From Kitasatospora phosalacinea (lineage in GTDB: Bacteria > Actinomycetota > Actinomycetes > Streptomycetales > Streptomycetaceae), in contig NZ_JNYE01000123.1 of NCBI RefSeq assembly GCF_000717185.1, positions 1-24,350 of the forward strand: a stretch of DNA of 24,350 nucleotides, read 5' to 3'. Below are positions 9,309 to 16,509 of this stretch, one piece after another. Numbering within the stretch: position 1 is the first letter of the stretch; each line of letters begins with the position of its first letter. Position numbers and translations under genes: made by a program. The notes beneath the pieces were generated by a model. The model was not told the DNA's origin. It made no database searches and worked only from the letters and a program-made list of their open reading frames with translations.

Positions 9309-9675
9309 CTTCCCGGCCTTGGGCGAAGGTCCCTCGTCACCTCCTTCGGGCACGTGGACACCGGAGAGAGAGCGTGCGGGTGCCGTCCTGTCCGACCGGG
9401 AGGGCACTCGCACGATGACGCGCCGTGGCCGGCCTCCGGTCACCGGACGGGCCGTCGGCGGTGACGGTGGAAGGGACGGTCCTCGGGCAGGCCCGTCACC
9501 GGTTGGGCGGTGGAGCGGATGCCGGGGGTTCACGAGTACCGCTTCGGTTGGGGCGACGTGCTCGTCGAGGGTCTGTCTGCCGCACGGCGCGGGAAGCGGG
9601 GGCGGTGGGCGCGGACCGGAGCCGCCCGGGGCGATCGGCCGGTCTGATTCGTCGGTGTCGGCGGGCTGGGCGCGT
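9309..9675. other. Intergenic stretch with one possible tiny gene
   Basis: No established gene family is visible. It may contain the right end of the IS4 element. The only item worth noting is the 42-codon frame at 9519-9647. Confidence 0.5.
9519..9647 (+). CDS. Possible small protein, 42 aa (unrecognised)
   Basis: ATG 9519 is preceded by GGTGGAGCGG, a plausible ribosome-binding site. The product begins MPGVHEYRFGWGDVLVEGL and ends in an Arg-rich tail. The first half has a mixed residue composition unlike the Ala/Arg/Pro shadow frames around it. I do not recognise it. It could also be a remnant or chance. It converges on the DUF4396 gene, whose stop lies about 30 bases downstream. Confidence 0.25.
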   Translation: MPGVHEYRFGWGDVLVEGLSAARRGKRGRWARTGAARGDRPV

Positions 9676-10383
9676 CTACATGCGTTCCTTCCAGCCCGCG
9701 CGGACCAGCCAGCCGTTGACCGGCCAGGCGGTGAAGAAGCCGAGGATCATGGAGAGTTGCATCATCAGCCAGTAGGCGGCGCTGGTCTTGGGCAGGCCGG
9801 GGGCGAACAGGACGCCCTGGTAGAGCCACATGCCGAGGAACAGGCCGACCTGGAAGGCCAGGATCGACAGGGTGTCGGCCTTGATCGCGGCCCACAGGCC
9901 GCGCAGCACGCCGAGGTCCTCGCGCATCGGGACGATGGCGAAGTACTGGAAGGCGATGCCCAGCAGCCAGGCGAAGGCCAGGTCGAGGGCGAAGTCGGCG
10001 TACAGGGCCCGGTGGGCGATCGTGGCGCCGGTGGCGAAGACCAGCCACTCGGCGATCAGGTCGCCCAGCGTGCAGCCCGCCCCGCAGTGGGCCACCGCTT
10101 TGGCCCGTACCTCCCACTCCGGCAGCCGGTCCGGATCGGGCGGGCCGTGCCGGTCGACCTCGGGCCGGGCGCTGCGGCGGCCGCGGGTGGCGTGGAACCG
10201 CCACGCCGCGGGGCCCCAGTACAGCGCGGTCACCGGGTAGACCACGTTCATGATCCACATGTGCTGGCGGCGGCCGCGCACCACGATGTCGACGGTGATC
10301 GCCAGGACGCTGAGGAACGCCGAGCCGAGGGCGATCCAGGCGACCGCCTCCAGCCACGGCGCGGGCTGGGTGTGTGCTTCCAC
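9676..10383 (-). CDS. DUF4396 family integral membrane protein
   Basis: 235 aa from GTG 10383, with GGAGGTG at good spacing. It shows about five or six hydrophobic segments (near 14-36, 44-62, 105-125, 130-152, 168-190, 203-228). The segment AHCGAGCTLGDLIAEW (98-113), KADTLSILAFQVGLF and the ending MILGFFTAWPVNGWLVRAGW with KERM at the C-terminus match what I know of DUF4396 proteins. Residues His 99, Cys 100 and Cys 104 in a membrane-proximal HCGAGC motif suggest metal binding or redox chemistry, but no function is established. It is downstream of the MEDS pair on the same strand, across a 107-bp gap holding a small hairpin, so co-transcription is possible but uncertain. Confidence 0.8.
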   Translation of the reverse strand: MEAHTQPAPWLEAVAWIALGSAFLSVLAITVDIVVRGRRQHMWIMNVVYPVTALYWGPAAWRFHATRGRRSARPEVDRHGPPDPDRLPEWEVRAKAVAHCGAGCTLGDLIAEWLVFATGATIAHRALYADFALDLAFAWLLGIAFQYFAIVPMREDLGVLRGLWAAIKADTLSILAFQVGLFLGMWLYQGVLFAPGLPKTSAAYWLMMQLSMILGFFTAWPVNGWLVRAGWKERM

Positions 10384-10468
10384 AGTGCACCTCCGGCGCG
10401 GCGGCTACCCGACGGCGGAGGCCCGCAACACGGGTGTGGCGCACGTTCTCCTGTTGCCTGAGGCGCGG

Positions 10469-10483
10469 GCGGTGCCGCACCGC
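10469..10483 (-). terminator. Small GC hairpin after the MEDS-ATPase gene
   Basis: GCGGTG-CCG-CACCGC forms a 6-bp stem 8 bases past the stop codon of the MEDS-ATPase gene. It is short and could be an attenuating structure or chance in GC-rich DNA. Confidence 0.25.
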
Positions 10484-10490
10484 GGGCGGG

Positions 10491-11453
10491 TCATCCGGGC
10501 AGTCTGGTGTGCAGCCGGACGGTGGTGCCGGTCTGCGCGGTGGAGCGGATCTGGACGAGGTCGCAGAGCTGTTGGACGAGCCAGAGCCCGCGGCCGCCGA
10601 CCTGGTCGACGGTGGGCCGGAGGCGGCCGACCAGCGGGTCCTGGAGGTGGCCGGAGTCGTGGAACTCGCAGATCAGGTCCGTGCCCTCCACCCAGGCGCG
10701 CAGGACGCCCCGGCCGCCGCCGTGCTTGATGCTGTTGCCGGCGACCTCGCAGGCGGCGATCAGCAGTTCGCGCAGGCGCGTGCCCTCCAGGCCGTGCCGG
10801 CTCGCGCAGGCGGTGACGTGGGCCCGCACCGCGGCGAGCCGGCCCCGCTGGTAGGGGAGTTCCTCGTGATCGGCCGAGGCCGTCAGTTCGGGGAAGGCGT
10901 ACGGCTCCTGGACGTAGGAGCTGTTGGGGCCGTGGGTTCCCCCGTTGAGGAGCAGGGGGTGGCAGCGCCGGGCCGCCTCCACCGCGGCGGGTTCCAGCGT
11001 GGCGGTGTCGTAGGGACACAGCAGCCACCAGGCGGGGGACTGGGCGAACGCGAGGTTCAGCAGCCACTCGTGGTACCCGAACTCGGTACTCTCGGCCGCG
11101 GAGGGCTCGCTCCACTGGGACTCGCTGATGCCGCGCACCGGGTGGCCCTCCGCGGCCTTGGAGACCCAGTCGCGCCAGGCGGGGATCAGTCGGCCGGGGT
11201 TGCGGCCGAGGGCGGCGGTGTCGAGGAACGTGACGCCTTCGGCGGCGTCGGTGCCTTCCAGTTCGGTGCGCAGCATGCGCTCCTTCGGCTCGGCGACCGC
11301 GACCAGGACGAGTTCGCTCCCGGCGTGCGCGTCGTGGATGAAGGACATGGCGCCCTCGAGGAACTGGGCGTCCCCGTCGTAGGGGTACAGCTCGTGCCGG
11401 AACGCGGGGTCCTGGGCGGGGCTCTCCGGGCGCGTCGTGCTGTTCTCGCTCAC
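10491..11453 (-). CDS. MEDS-domain sensor with RsbW-like HATPase (anti-sigma factor/kinase type)
   Basis: 320 aa from GTG 11453. Its start overlaps the TGA of the upstream MEDS-STAS gene (GTGA, 4 nt), so translation is probably coupled. The N-terminal ~185 residues (ELYPYDGDAQFLEGAMSFI, ending in the YVQEPYAFP tail) fit the MEDS/DcmR sensory domain. The C-terminal ~115 residues form a GHKL ATPase: N-box ACEVAGNSIKHGG (Glu 236, Asn 240), G1-like FHDSGHLQDP, and G2-like GGRGLWLVQQLCD (286-298). No phospho-acceptor histidine domain is present, so it resembles RsbW-type kinases acting on STAS partners or sigma factors. The STAS protein encoded immediately upstream is the obvious partner. Confidence 0.85.
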   Translation of the reverse strand: MSENSTTRPESPAQDPAFRHELYPYDGDAQFLEGAMSFIHDAHAGSELVLVAVAEPKERMLRTELEGTDAAEGVTFLDTAALGRNPGRLIPAWRDWVSKAAEGHPVRGISESQWSEPSAAESTEFGYHEWLLNLAFAQSPAWWLLCPYDTATLEPAAVEAARRCHPLLLNGGTHGPNSSYVQEPYAFPELTASADHEELPYQRGRLAAVRAHVTACASRHGLEGTRLRELLIAACEVAGNSIKHGGGRGVLRAWVEGTDLICEFHDSGHLQDPLVGRLRPTVDQVGGRGLWLVQQLCDLVQIRSTAQTGTTVRLHTRLPG

Positions 11454-12268
11454 GGTGCCAGCTCCACGGGGATCTGCGGGACGTCGTAGCCGAGCAGCGA
11501 CCAGCAGTGCCGGAACGTCTCGTCCGCCTTCTCGATCACGATCCGGCGACCGGGGGCCTTGCAGGCCACGTCGACCAGGGCGCGCATGCCCGCGGCGTCC
11601 ACCAGTTCGAGGTCCTCGCACAGCAGTCGCACGGTGGCCGAGCGGGCGGCCAGTTCGTCCAGGGCGGTGCGGAAGGTGTCGGCGCTGTCCGAGTCCACCA
11701 CGCCGCTCACGCTCCAGCAGTCCGTTCCCGCGCTGTACATCCGAAACCCTGGCACCTCCGCTTGTGTGCCCAACTGGTGCGGATGTACTCCGATGGCCTG
11801 CTCCAGGAGGCCGGGTCGGAAGTCGGCGCCGTGGTAGGCGCAGACGACGACGGCCCCTCTGGCGAGTACCAGGGCGTCGAGTTCCAGTTCGTGCCGGGCG
11901 ATCTCCTGCGGGCTCGCGCCGCGGGGCCACACGCGGTCCATCCGGGCCAGGACCCGCAGCGCGCGGAAGCCCTGGCGGGTCGCGGCTTCGGCCTCCTGGC
12001 GCACCAGGTCCAGCAGCGCCGTCGCGTTCCACGCGGCCCCGTCCGCCCGCTCGGCGACCGGATCCACGACGACTTCCCGGGATGCGCCGTCCAGTGACCA
12101 CCGGGTCTCGGGAGCGCCGATGAGCAGGACCTTGTCGCCGAAGAGGGCTCCGTCGGCGGCGAATGCCCGGGCGGTCGCGGTGAAGTCGTCACCGGGGCCG
12201 ACCAGCCAGCAGACGTGATCGCCCGCGTCGACGGGATCGAGGGTCGCCACAGCACGTGCGTTCCTCAC
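11450..12268 (-). CDS. MEDS-STAS protein (anti-sigma factor antagonist type)
   Basis: 272 aa from GTG 12268, chosen because GGAGGGAGGG lies just upstream. ATG 12304 is an alternative with a poorer site, adding 12 residues. Residues about 12-170 are a MEDS domain (DAGDHVCWLVGPGDDF; RVLARMDRVWPRGA; HELELDALVLARGAVVVCAYH). Residues about 182-268 are a STAS domain (WSVSGVVDSDSADTFRTALD). The STAS loop that normally reads D-S-S/T-G reads D224-A-A-G227, so the serine that RsbW-type kinases phosphorylate is absent. This could be a constitutively unphosphorylated antagonist, or a STAS domain used only for binding. The gene overlaps the MEDS-ATPase gene downstream by 4 nt. Confidence 0.85.
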   Translation of the reverse strand: MRNARAVATLDPVDAGDHVCWLVGPGDDFTATARAFAADGALFGDKVLLIGAPETRWSLDGASREVVVDPVAERADGAAWNATALLDLVRQEAEAATRQGFRALRVLARMDRVWPRGASPQEIARHELELDALVLARGAVVVCAYHGADFRPGLLEQAIGVHPHQLGTQAEVPGFRMYSAGTDCWSVSGVVDSDSADTFRTALDELAARSATVRLLCEDLELVDAAGMRALVDVACKAPGRRIVIEKADETFRHCWSLLGYDVPQIPVELAP

Positions 12269-12304
12269 GCGCCCTCCCTCCGCCCCGGGCTCCTGCGTGA
12301 GCAT

Positions 12305-12956
12305 CCTATCGGCCGCGGCTCCCAGGAACGGAGGAGGCAACTGGAGCCTCGACGAGGAAAGCGTCCCGCCTTCGTGGGCGGTCATCAGAGGTCGGTAAGC
12401 CACCGCGCCACTGCTTCCCGGGGCCGGGCCCTGCCTGCTGGGAGGCGGCCCGTGTCCCGCGCGTCCGCGAACCGCACCGCACCGGTTCGGCACGGGGCGG
12501 TTGTTCGTGGGAAGCCGACCGAACCGTCCGGGCAGGAGCGGTCGTGGTGCCTGGGCCTCCCCGCCCGTGCGGCGACGTGGGACACCGCGGTCGGTGAGGG
12601 CGTCTCGGTCCGTGTCCGCGCGTTCGGCGCTGGGGACCTGGGCCGCCGCGAACGCGGAGGACGTCGCCGCCGGGGCCACGGTGGCGGAGGATTCGGCGAC
12701 GGCCATGGCAGGGAGTCCTCCGGTTTCGGAAAGGCCGATGTCACTCGCCGACCAGACTTCCCGGCACACCAAGCGTCAACGTTAAGTCAGAATCGAACCC
12801 CGGAGCGTCAAGAATCCGTTAAGACGGCCCTGGAGTCGGCTCCCGCGTGCGCAGAGCCGCCCAGGCACCGGATTCCCCGCAGCGCCCCTCCCGGCCCGCC
12901 GGAGGCGCTCGGGCCGCTGCGGCGCGTGGTGCCTCCTGCTGCACCTCGGGGTCCGG
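12305..12956. other. Intergenic region without a convincing gene
   Basis: About 650 bases. The open frames are Arg/Pro/Ala-rich and unlike any family I know. It should hold the promoter of the MEDS operon at the left and the terminator of the propeller gene at the right (hairpin 12864-12933). A short AT-richer patch lies near 12775-12830 and includes two CGTTAAG-like words (CGTTAAGTCAG, CCGTTAAGACG). Confidence 0.5.
12864..12933 (-). terminator. Nested inverted repeat downstream of the propeller lipoprotein gene
   Basis: GGCACC (12864-12869) pairs with GGTGCC (12928-12933). Inside it CCGCAGC (12877-12883) pairs with GCTGCGG (12916-12922), with further GC pairing in between. It lies 24 bases past the stop of the minus-strand gene. 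Probable factor-independent or structure-assisted terminator without a U-tract. Confidence 0.45.
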
Positions 12957-14162
12957 TCAGCGGAAGATGCCGGTGTGGCCGAGGGAGTAGCGGCCGGGCT
13001 GGGGGTAGACGCACAGTCCGTGCGGGCCGGCGCCGACGGGGACGCGGGCGAGCAGGTGCCCGTCGTCGGTGGAGATGGCGTAGACCTCGGCGTCGTAGCG
13101 GCCGCTGAGCCACAGGACCTTGCCGTCGGCGGAGACGCCGCCCATGTCGGGGCTGCCGCCGTCGGGGATGCGCCATTTCGCGGTCAGGGTGCGGGTGGCG
13201 AAGTCGAGGACGGAGACGGTGCCCTCGTCGCGGTTGGAGATGTAGAGGCTGCGGGAGTCGCGGCTGACGTAGAGGCCGTGGGCGCCCTTGCCGGTGGGCA
13301 GCAGGGTGGGCGGTCCGAAGGCGTCGCCGTCGAGCGTCCACACGCCGCCGGCGACCATGTCGGCGACGTACCAGGTCCGGCCGTCGGGGGAGAGTTTGAC
13401 GTCCTGGGGCATGGAACCGTGCTGGGGGAGGGCCTGCTTGGCGAGGACGGTCATGGAGGCGGTGTCGACCTTGAGGAGTTCGCCGGAGAACTCGCAGGAG
13501 ACGATGAAGTACCGGCCGTCGGGGGAGAAGTCGGCGTGGTTGACGCCCGCGCAGTCGGCCGGGACGGACTTGGCCACGGCCATGGTGTGGGCGTCGCGGA
13601 AGACCAGTTGCCGGTCGGCGGAGGCCATGACGACGGCGTACTTGCCGTCGGGGGTGAAGTACAGGTTGTAGGGGTCGTGGACGTCGACGGTCTCGCCCGT
13701 CTTCCCGGTCGCGGGGTCGATCGGGGTGAGGGTGTTGCCGAGGTCGTTGTTGACCCACAGGGTCTTCAGGTCCCAGGAGGGGACGACGTGCTGCGGCTGG
13801 TGGCCGACGCGCAGGGTCTCGACGACCCGGTAGGTGGCGGGGTCGATGACGCTGACGGTGTCGGACTCGGTGTTGGGAACGTAGATCCGGGAGGGGAAGT
13901 CGCGGACGGCGGCGGCCAGTTGGCCGGGACGGTCGGCCGCGTAGAGGTCGTGGGCGTCGAGCGGGGGCGGCATGCCGGGCAGCAGGCGCGCGTCCGCTTC
14001 CGCAGTGGGGGCGGCGCTGGTCTGCGGGGCTGCGGCGGGCGGGGTGGAAGGCGGTGGCGCGGCGGAGTGCGAGCAGGCGGCGGCGCCCGGCAGCAGGCCG
14101 GCGAACAGGACGAGCAGGACGAGGGCCGCACGGGGGCGGCGGAACGTGGGGCGGGCGGTCAT
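12957..14162 (-). CDS. YVTN-type beta-propeller lipoprotein
   Basis: 401 aa from ATG 14162, overlapping the upstream deacetylase stop in ATGA. Residues 1-30 form a signal peptide with hydrophobic core LVLLVLFAGLLPG and a lipobox-like end AAAC (Cys 30), followed by a Pro/Ala/Ser linker to about residue 58. The rest is a string of propeller blades of the YVTN family: SRIYVPNTESDTVSVIDPAT (91-110), LWVNNDLGNTLTPIDPATG, LYISNRDEGTVSVLDFATR, with repeated SPDGR-type turns. Such propellers bind ligands or partner proteins outside the membrane; a specific role cannot be read from sequence. Coupling to a cell-wall-type deacetylase suggests a shared envelope function under the palindromic operator at 14972. 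Confidence 0.88.
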   Translation of the reverse strand: MTARPTFRRPRAALVLLVLFAGLLPGAAACSHSAAPPPSTPPAAAPQTSAAPTAEADARLLPGMPPPLDAHDLYAADRPGQLAAAVRDFPSRIYVPNTESDTVSVIDPATYRVVETLRVGHQPQHVVPSWDLKTLWVNNDLGNTLTPIDPATGKTGETVDVHDPYNLYFTPDGKYAVVMASADRQLVFRDAHTMAVAKSVPADCAGVNHADFSPDGRYFIVSCEFSGELLKVDTASMTVLAKQALPQHGSMPQDVKLSPDGRTWYVADMVAGGVWTLDGDAFGPPTLLPTGKGAHGLYVSRDSRSLYISNRDEGTVSVLDFATRTLTAKWRIPDGGSPDMGGVSADGKVLWLSGRYDAEVYAISTDDGHLLARVPVGAGPHGLCVYPQPGRYSLGHTGIFR

Positions 14163-14977
14163 GGCGCGAGGAGCTCCGAGGCGGTCACCGGCCGCAGCGC
14201 TCGCGCTGCGAGGCCGTCGAGGATCTGGGGCATGGCGGCCACGGTTCCCCGGTGGCCGAGGTGCAGGCTGACCACCGAGCCGGGCCGCACGCCGTCCAGG
14301 ACGGTGCGGGCGACGGCCTCGGGACCGGGGTCGGTGTGGTCGAGGGAGTCGAGGTCGTAGCCCAGGCAGTGGTCGTACCCGGCGCGGCGGGCCTGCTCGG
14401 CGACCAGGGATGTGCAGTCCTTGGCCTGCGAGGGGCGGAACCAGCGACCGGGGGAGCCCGCCAGTCGGACGAGTCGCTGCGCGCACTGCGCGATCTCCGC
14501 GTAGGCGGCCTCGGGGCCCATGCCGCTGATGTCGCCGTGGTGCATGGTGTGGTTGCCCAGCTCGTGGCCCCCGTCCAGGACGCGCCGGGCCGATTCGGGC
14601 TGCTCCTGCAGCCACGTCCCGACGGCCAGGACGGTGACCCGGGCGCCCGCGGCCTCCACCTCCCGCAGCAGGTCGGCGGTGGTCCCCGCGTCGCCCTGGC
14701 CGTGGAAGGTGAGGGCGACCTGCGGACGGTCAGAGGGCCCGGAGTCGAGCCGGAACGGCAGGGCGGTGCCGCTGGAGGACGGCGAGGGGACCGGTGTTCG
14801 CGGGGCGTCGGAGCCGGGCCGGGCGGCTCGGGGCCCGCCGTCGCCCGCCGCGCGGCAGGCGGCGAGCGCCGAGCCCAGTCCGGCGGCCGCGAAGGCGCGC
14901 AGTGCGGTGCGGCGCTCCACCGCGAACGCAGTTCGGCGTGCGTCGGGGTGTGTAGGGGGCGGATTCTTTCTTTGCAC
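14159..14977 (-). CDS. NodB-type polysaccharide deacetylase family lipoprotein, atypical active site
   Basis: 272 aa from GTG 14977. A twin-arginine-like signal, RRTALRAF (22-29), ends in lipobox ALAAC (Cys 41), so Tat export and lipid anchoring are predicted. The NodB domain spans about 84-270. Motif 1, usually T-F-D-D, is TFHGQGD (Thr 90, His 92, Gly 93), so both the usual base and metal Asp are missing. Motif 2, H-T-x2-H, is intact (HTMHH, 143-147). Motif 3 is RWFRPSQ (178-184). The later SLHLGH segment is present. It may use altered chemistry or be a binding pseudoenzyme. No Shine-Dalgarno is seen, and GATTCT lies 6 nt before the GTG, which fits a leaderless mRNA. GTG 14920 is an alternative start. 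The gene overlaps the downstream propeller gene by 4 nt. Confidence 0.82.
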   Translation of the reverse strand: MQRKNPPPTHPDARRTAFAVERRTALRAFAAAGLGSALAACRAAGDGGPRAARPGSDAPRTPVPSPSSSGTALPFRLDSGPSDRPQVALTFHGQGDAGTTADLLREVEAAGARVTVLAVGTWLQEQPESARRVLDGGHELGNHTMHHGDISGMGPEAAYAEIAQCAQRLVRLAGSPGRWFRPSQAKDCTSLVAEQARRAGYDHCLGYDLDSLDHTDPGPEAVARTVLDGVRPGSVVSLHLGHRGTVAAMPQILDGLAARALRPVTASELLAP

Positions 14978-14984
14978 TGTGCAA
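14972..14984. promoter_or_regulatory. Palindromic operator, site 1 (TTGCACTGTGCAA)
   Basis: One of five copies of TTGCA-YNR-TGCAA in the window. It overlaps the GTG start of the deacetylase gene. On the minus strand the arrangement is GATTCT, six bases, GTG, so the site would cover about -7 to +6 of a leaderless transcript. Confidence 0.65.
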
Positions 14985-15086
14985 GAATCGGGGGACTTCC
15001 GGCTGTCCTTGAGTCCGGTGGCGCGGATTCATTCCATCGGGTGAGGGGCTGATGCGTTTCGGGTGTCGCGTCCCGCCGGGGCGGGC

Positions 15087-15116
15087 TTGTCGATTCTTTG
15101 CACTGTGCAATAAAAT
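15087..15116 (+). promoter_or_regulatory. Candidate promoter TTGTCG-N18-TAAAAT with operator in the spacer
   Basis: TTGTCG (15087-15092) and TAAAAT (15111-15116) are separated by 18 bases, and the palindrome fills most of the spacer. The predicted transcript would read the coiled-coil/USP genes after a leader of about 120 nt. Confidence 0.5.
15098..15110. promoter_or_regulatory. Palindromic operator, site 2 (TTGCACTGTGCAA)
   Basis: Identical 13-mer to site 1, 126 bp away, with a shared GATTCTT-type left flank when site 1 is read on the minus strand. It lies between the -35 and -10 of the candidate promoter for the coiled-coil/USP genes, where a bound repressor would exclude RNA polymerase. 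Confidence 0.7.
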
Positions 15117-15243
15117 CGGTTGTGGGTGGTCGGGCGCGCCTCCCCAGGGCCGTGCTCGACCACCTCGGGGCCGAGAATCCCGCGCCGCGCTCCCCGGAGA
15201 CGGGAAGCCGCCCGGAGAAGCCGAGACTGCGAGGAGCGGTGGC

Positions 15244-15465
15244 GTGGAACGCAACCCCACAGACCCTGGGGAGCCGGAGGGGCACGAGGACGCCGAACTG
15301 GTGGCCGCCCGACTGCTCGCGGAGGTCGCCGCCGCCAAGGCCCGCCTGGCCGAAGCAGCCAGGGCCATCAACGAGATCGACCGCTCCCTGGCCGCCGGAC
15401 CGCAGCGCACCGCCTCCCGGCCCCTGCGGGATTCGTCACCGGCACCGGGGGCAGACGCCGAATAG
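15244..15465 (+). CDS. Small helical (coiled-coil) protein, 73 aa
   Basis: GTG 15244 has GAGGAG at suitable spacing, and the frame ends 18 nt before the USP start, so the two are probably co-transcribed. Residues about 15-50 are a strongly helical, charged heptad-like stretch (ELVAARLLAEVAAAKARLA and then AINEIDRSL), flanked by disordered Pro/Glu/Ser tails. It has no signal peptide or membrane segment. I recognise no family. It may be a partner or oligomerisation factor for the adjacent tandem universal stress protein; that is inference. Confidence 0.6.
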   Translation: MERNPTDPGEPEGHEDAELVAARLLAEVAAAKARLAEAARAINEIDRSLAAGPQRTASRPLRDSSPAPGADAE

Positions 15466-15483
15466 AACCGGCAGGTGAGAGCA

Positions 15484-16380
15484 ATGGACGCAGCAAGAAG
15501 CACGGGTGCGCCGGTGGTGGCCGGCGTTGCCGAAACAGATGCCGGCCGGGTCGTGCGCGCCGCCGCCCGGCGGGCTCGGGGGCTCGGCGCCGGGCTGGTG
15601 CTGCTGCACGCGGTCGACTGGTCGGCCCCGCCAGGAATCCATGCCTCTCCCGAGGCGATCGCGGAAGTCGTCCTCGCTCCCTGGATGGACCTGGTGCGCA
15701 CCGAGTTCCCCGACGTGGAGGCCGCCCCCCGGCCTGTGGCGGGCTTCCCGGTGGGCGCGCTGGTCGAGGCGTCGCAGGGGGCCGCCCTGCTTGTCGTCGG
15801 CCACCACGCGCGGCACCTGCCGGCCCGGCTGAACCCCGGCTCGGTGGCCATGGCGCTGGCGGGCCGCACCCACTGCCCCCTGGAGGTCGTCCACCCCGGG
15901 ACGATCGACCGCCCCGCGCAGATGCGCGGGGCGGTGGTGGTGGCCGCCTCGGGCGAGGAGGCGGAGGACCTGGCAGTTCTGGAGTACGCCCTCTCCGAGG
16001 CCCGCCGCCGCGGAGCCTCCCTCGGCATCGTGTACGCCGCGCGCCACCCCCAGGTCCTGACGCCGCCCCTGGCTCCCGAGGGGCAGCGCAGCCGCGACGG
16101 GATCACGGCCCAGGCCGCCCGCACGCTCCGGGCCCGGCTCGGCCCGCTGCGCGCGGCCTTCCCCGACGTGCCCGTCCGGGTGGAAGCCGAACTCGGATCC
16201 CCGGCCCGCGCGCTGCTCGCCGCCGCCGAGGAGGCGGAACTCGTCGTGGTCGGCGCGCACGGCCGCGGCATCCTGGGCCGCCTGTTCGCGGGCTCGGTCA
16301 GCTGTGAGGTGCTCCACCGGGCGCCATGCCCGGTCGTGGTCGTCCCACTCGTCCCGGAGGGCGCCGCCGCTGCCGCTTGA
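15484..16380 (+). CDS. Tandem-domain universal stress protein (USP)
   Basis: 298 aa from ATG 15484 with AGGTGAG upstream. Two USP folds are fused. Domain 1 (about 9-137) starts VVAGVAETDAGRVVRAAARR and ends LLVVGHHARHLPARLNPGS, where the G-x2-G-x9-GS nucleotide motif is degenerate. Domain 2 (about 149-289) carries an intact motif, VVGAHGRGILGRLFAGSVS, followed by the typical APCPVVVV strand. So ATP binding is expected in the second half only. Cytoplasmic. USPs accumulate under starvation, hypoxia or other stress. The gene lies behind the coiled-coil gene and palindrome site 2. A perfect hairpin overlaps its stop codon. Confidence 0.9.
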   Translation: MDAARSTGAPVVAGVAETDAGRVVRAAARRARGLGAGLVLLHAVDWSAPPGIHASPEAIAEVVLAPWMDLVRTEFPDVEAAPRPVAGFPVGALVEASQGAALLVVGHHARHLPARLNPGSVAMALAGRTHCPLEVVHPGTIDRPAQMRGAVVVAASGEEAEDLAVLEYALSEARRRGASLGIVYAARHPQVLTPPLAPEGQRSRDGITAQAARTLRARLGPLRAAFPDVPVRVEAELGSPARALLAAAEEAELVVVGAHGRGILGRLFAGSVSCEVLHRAPCPVVVVPLVPEGAAAAA

Positions 16381-16392
16381 GCGGCAGCGGCG
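16365..16392 (+). terminator. Perfect 12-bp hairpin spanning the USP stop codon
   Basis: Arms CGCCGCTGCCGC-type (16365-16376) and its exact complement (16381-16392) enclose the tetraloop TTGA, which contains the TGA stop (16378-16380). It is either a terminator separating the two USP genes or an mRNA-stabilising 3' structure. There is no U-tract. Confidence 0.55.
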
Positions 16393-16509
16393 CGTACCTC
16401 AGGTCCGCGTGGTGGCAGTGCTCCGCGGGCGGACGGAAGGTGGAGACAGGAGCACTAATGCGCACGGGGACCCCCCGTGCCGGGCGACAGGGGACGGAGG
16501 TGAGGGGTC

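Noticed and set aside
12305..12772. Upstream extension of the MEDS-STAS frame, or a separate plus-strand gene ending near 12785
   Set aside because: The sequence is Arg/Pro/Ser-rich without family resemblance, and GTG 12268 has a strong ribosome-binding site.
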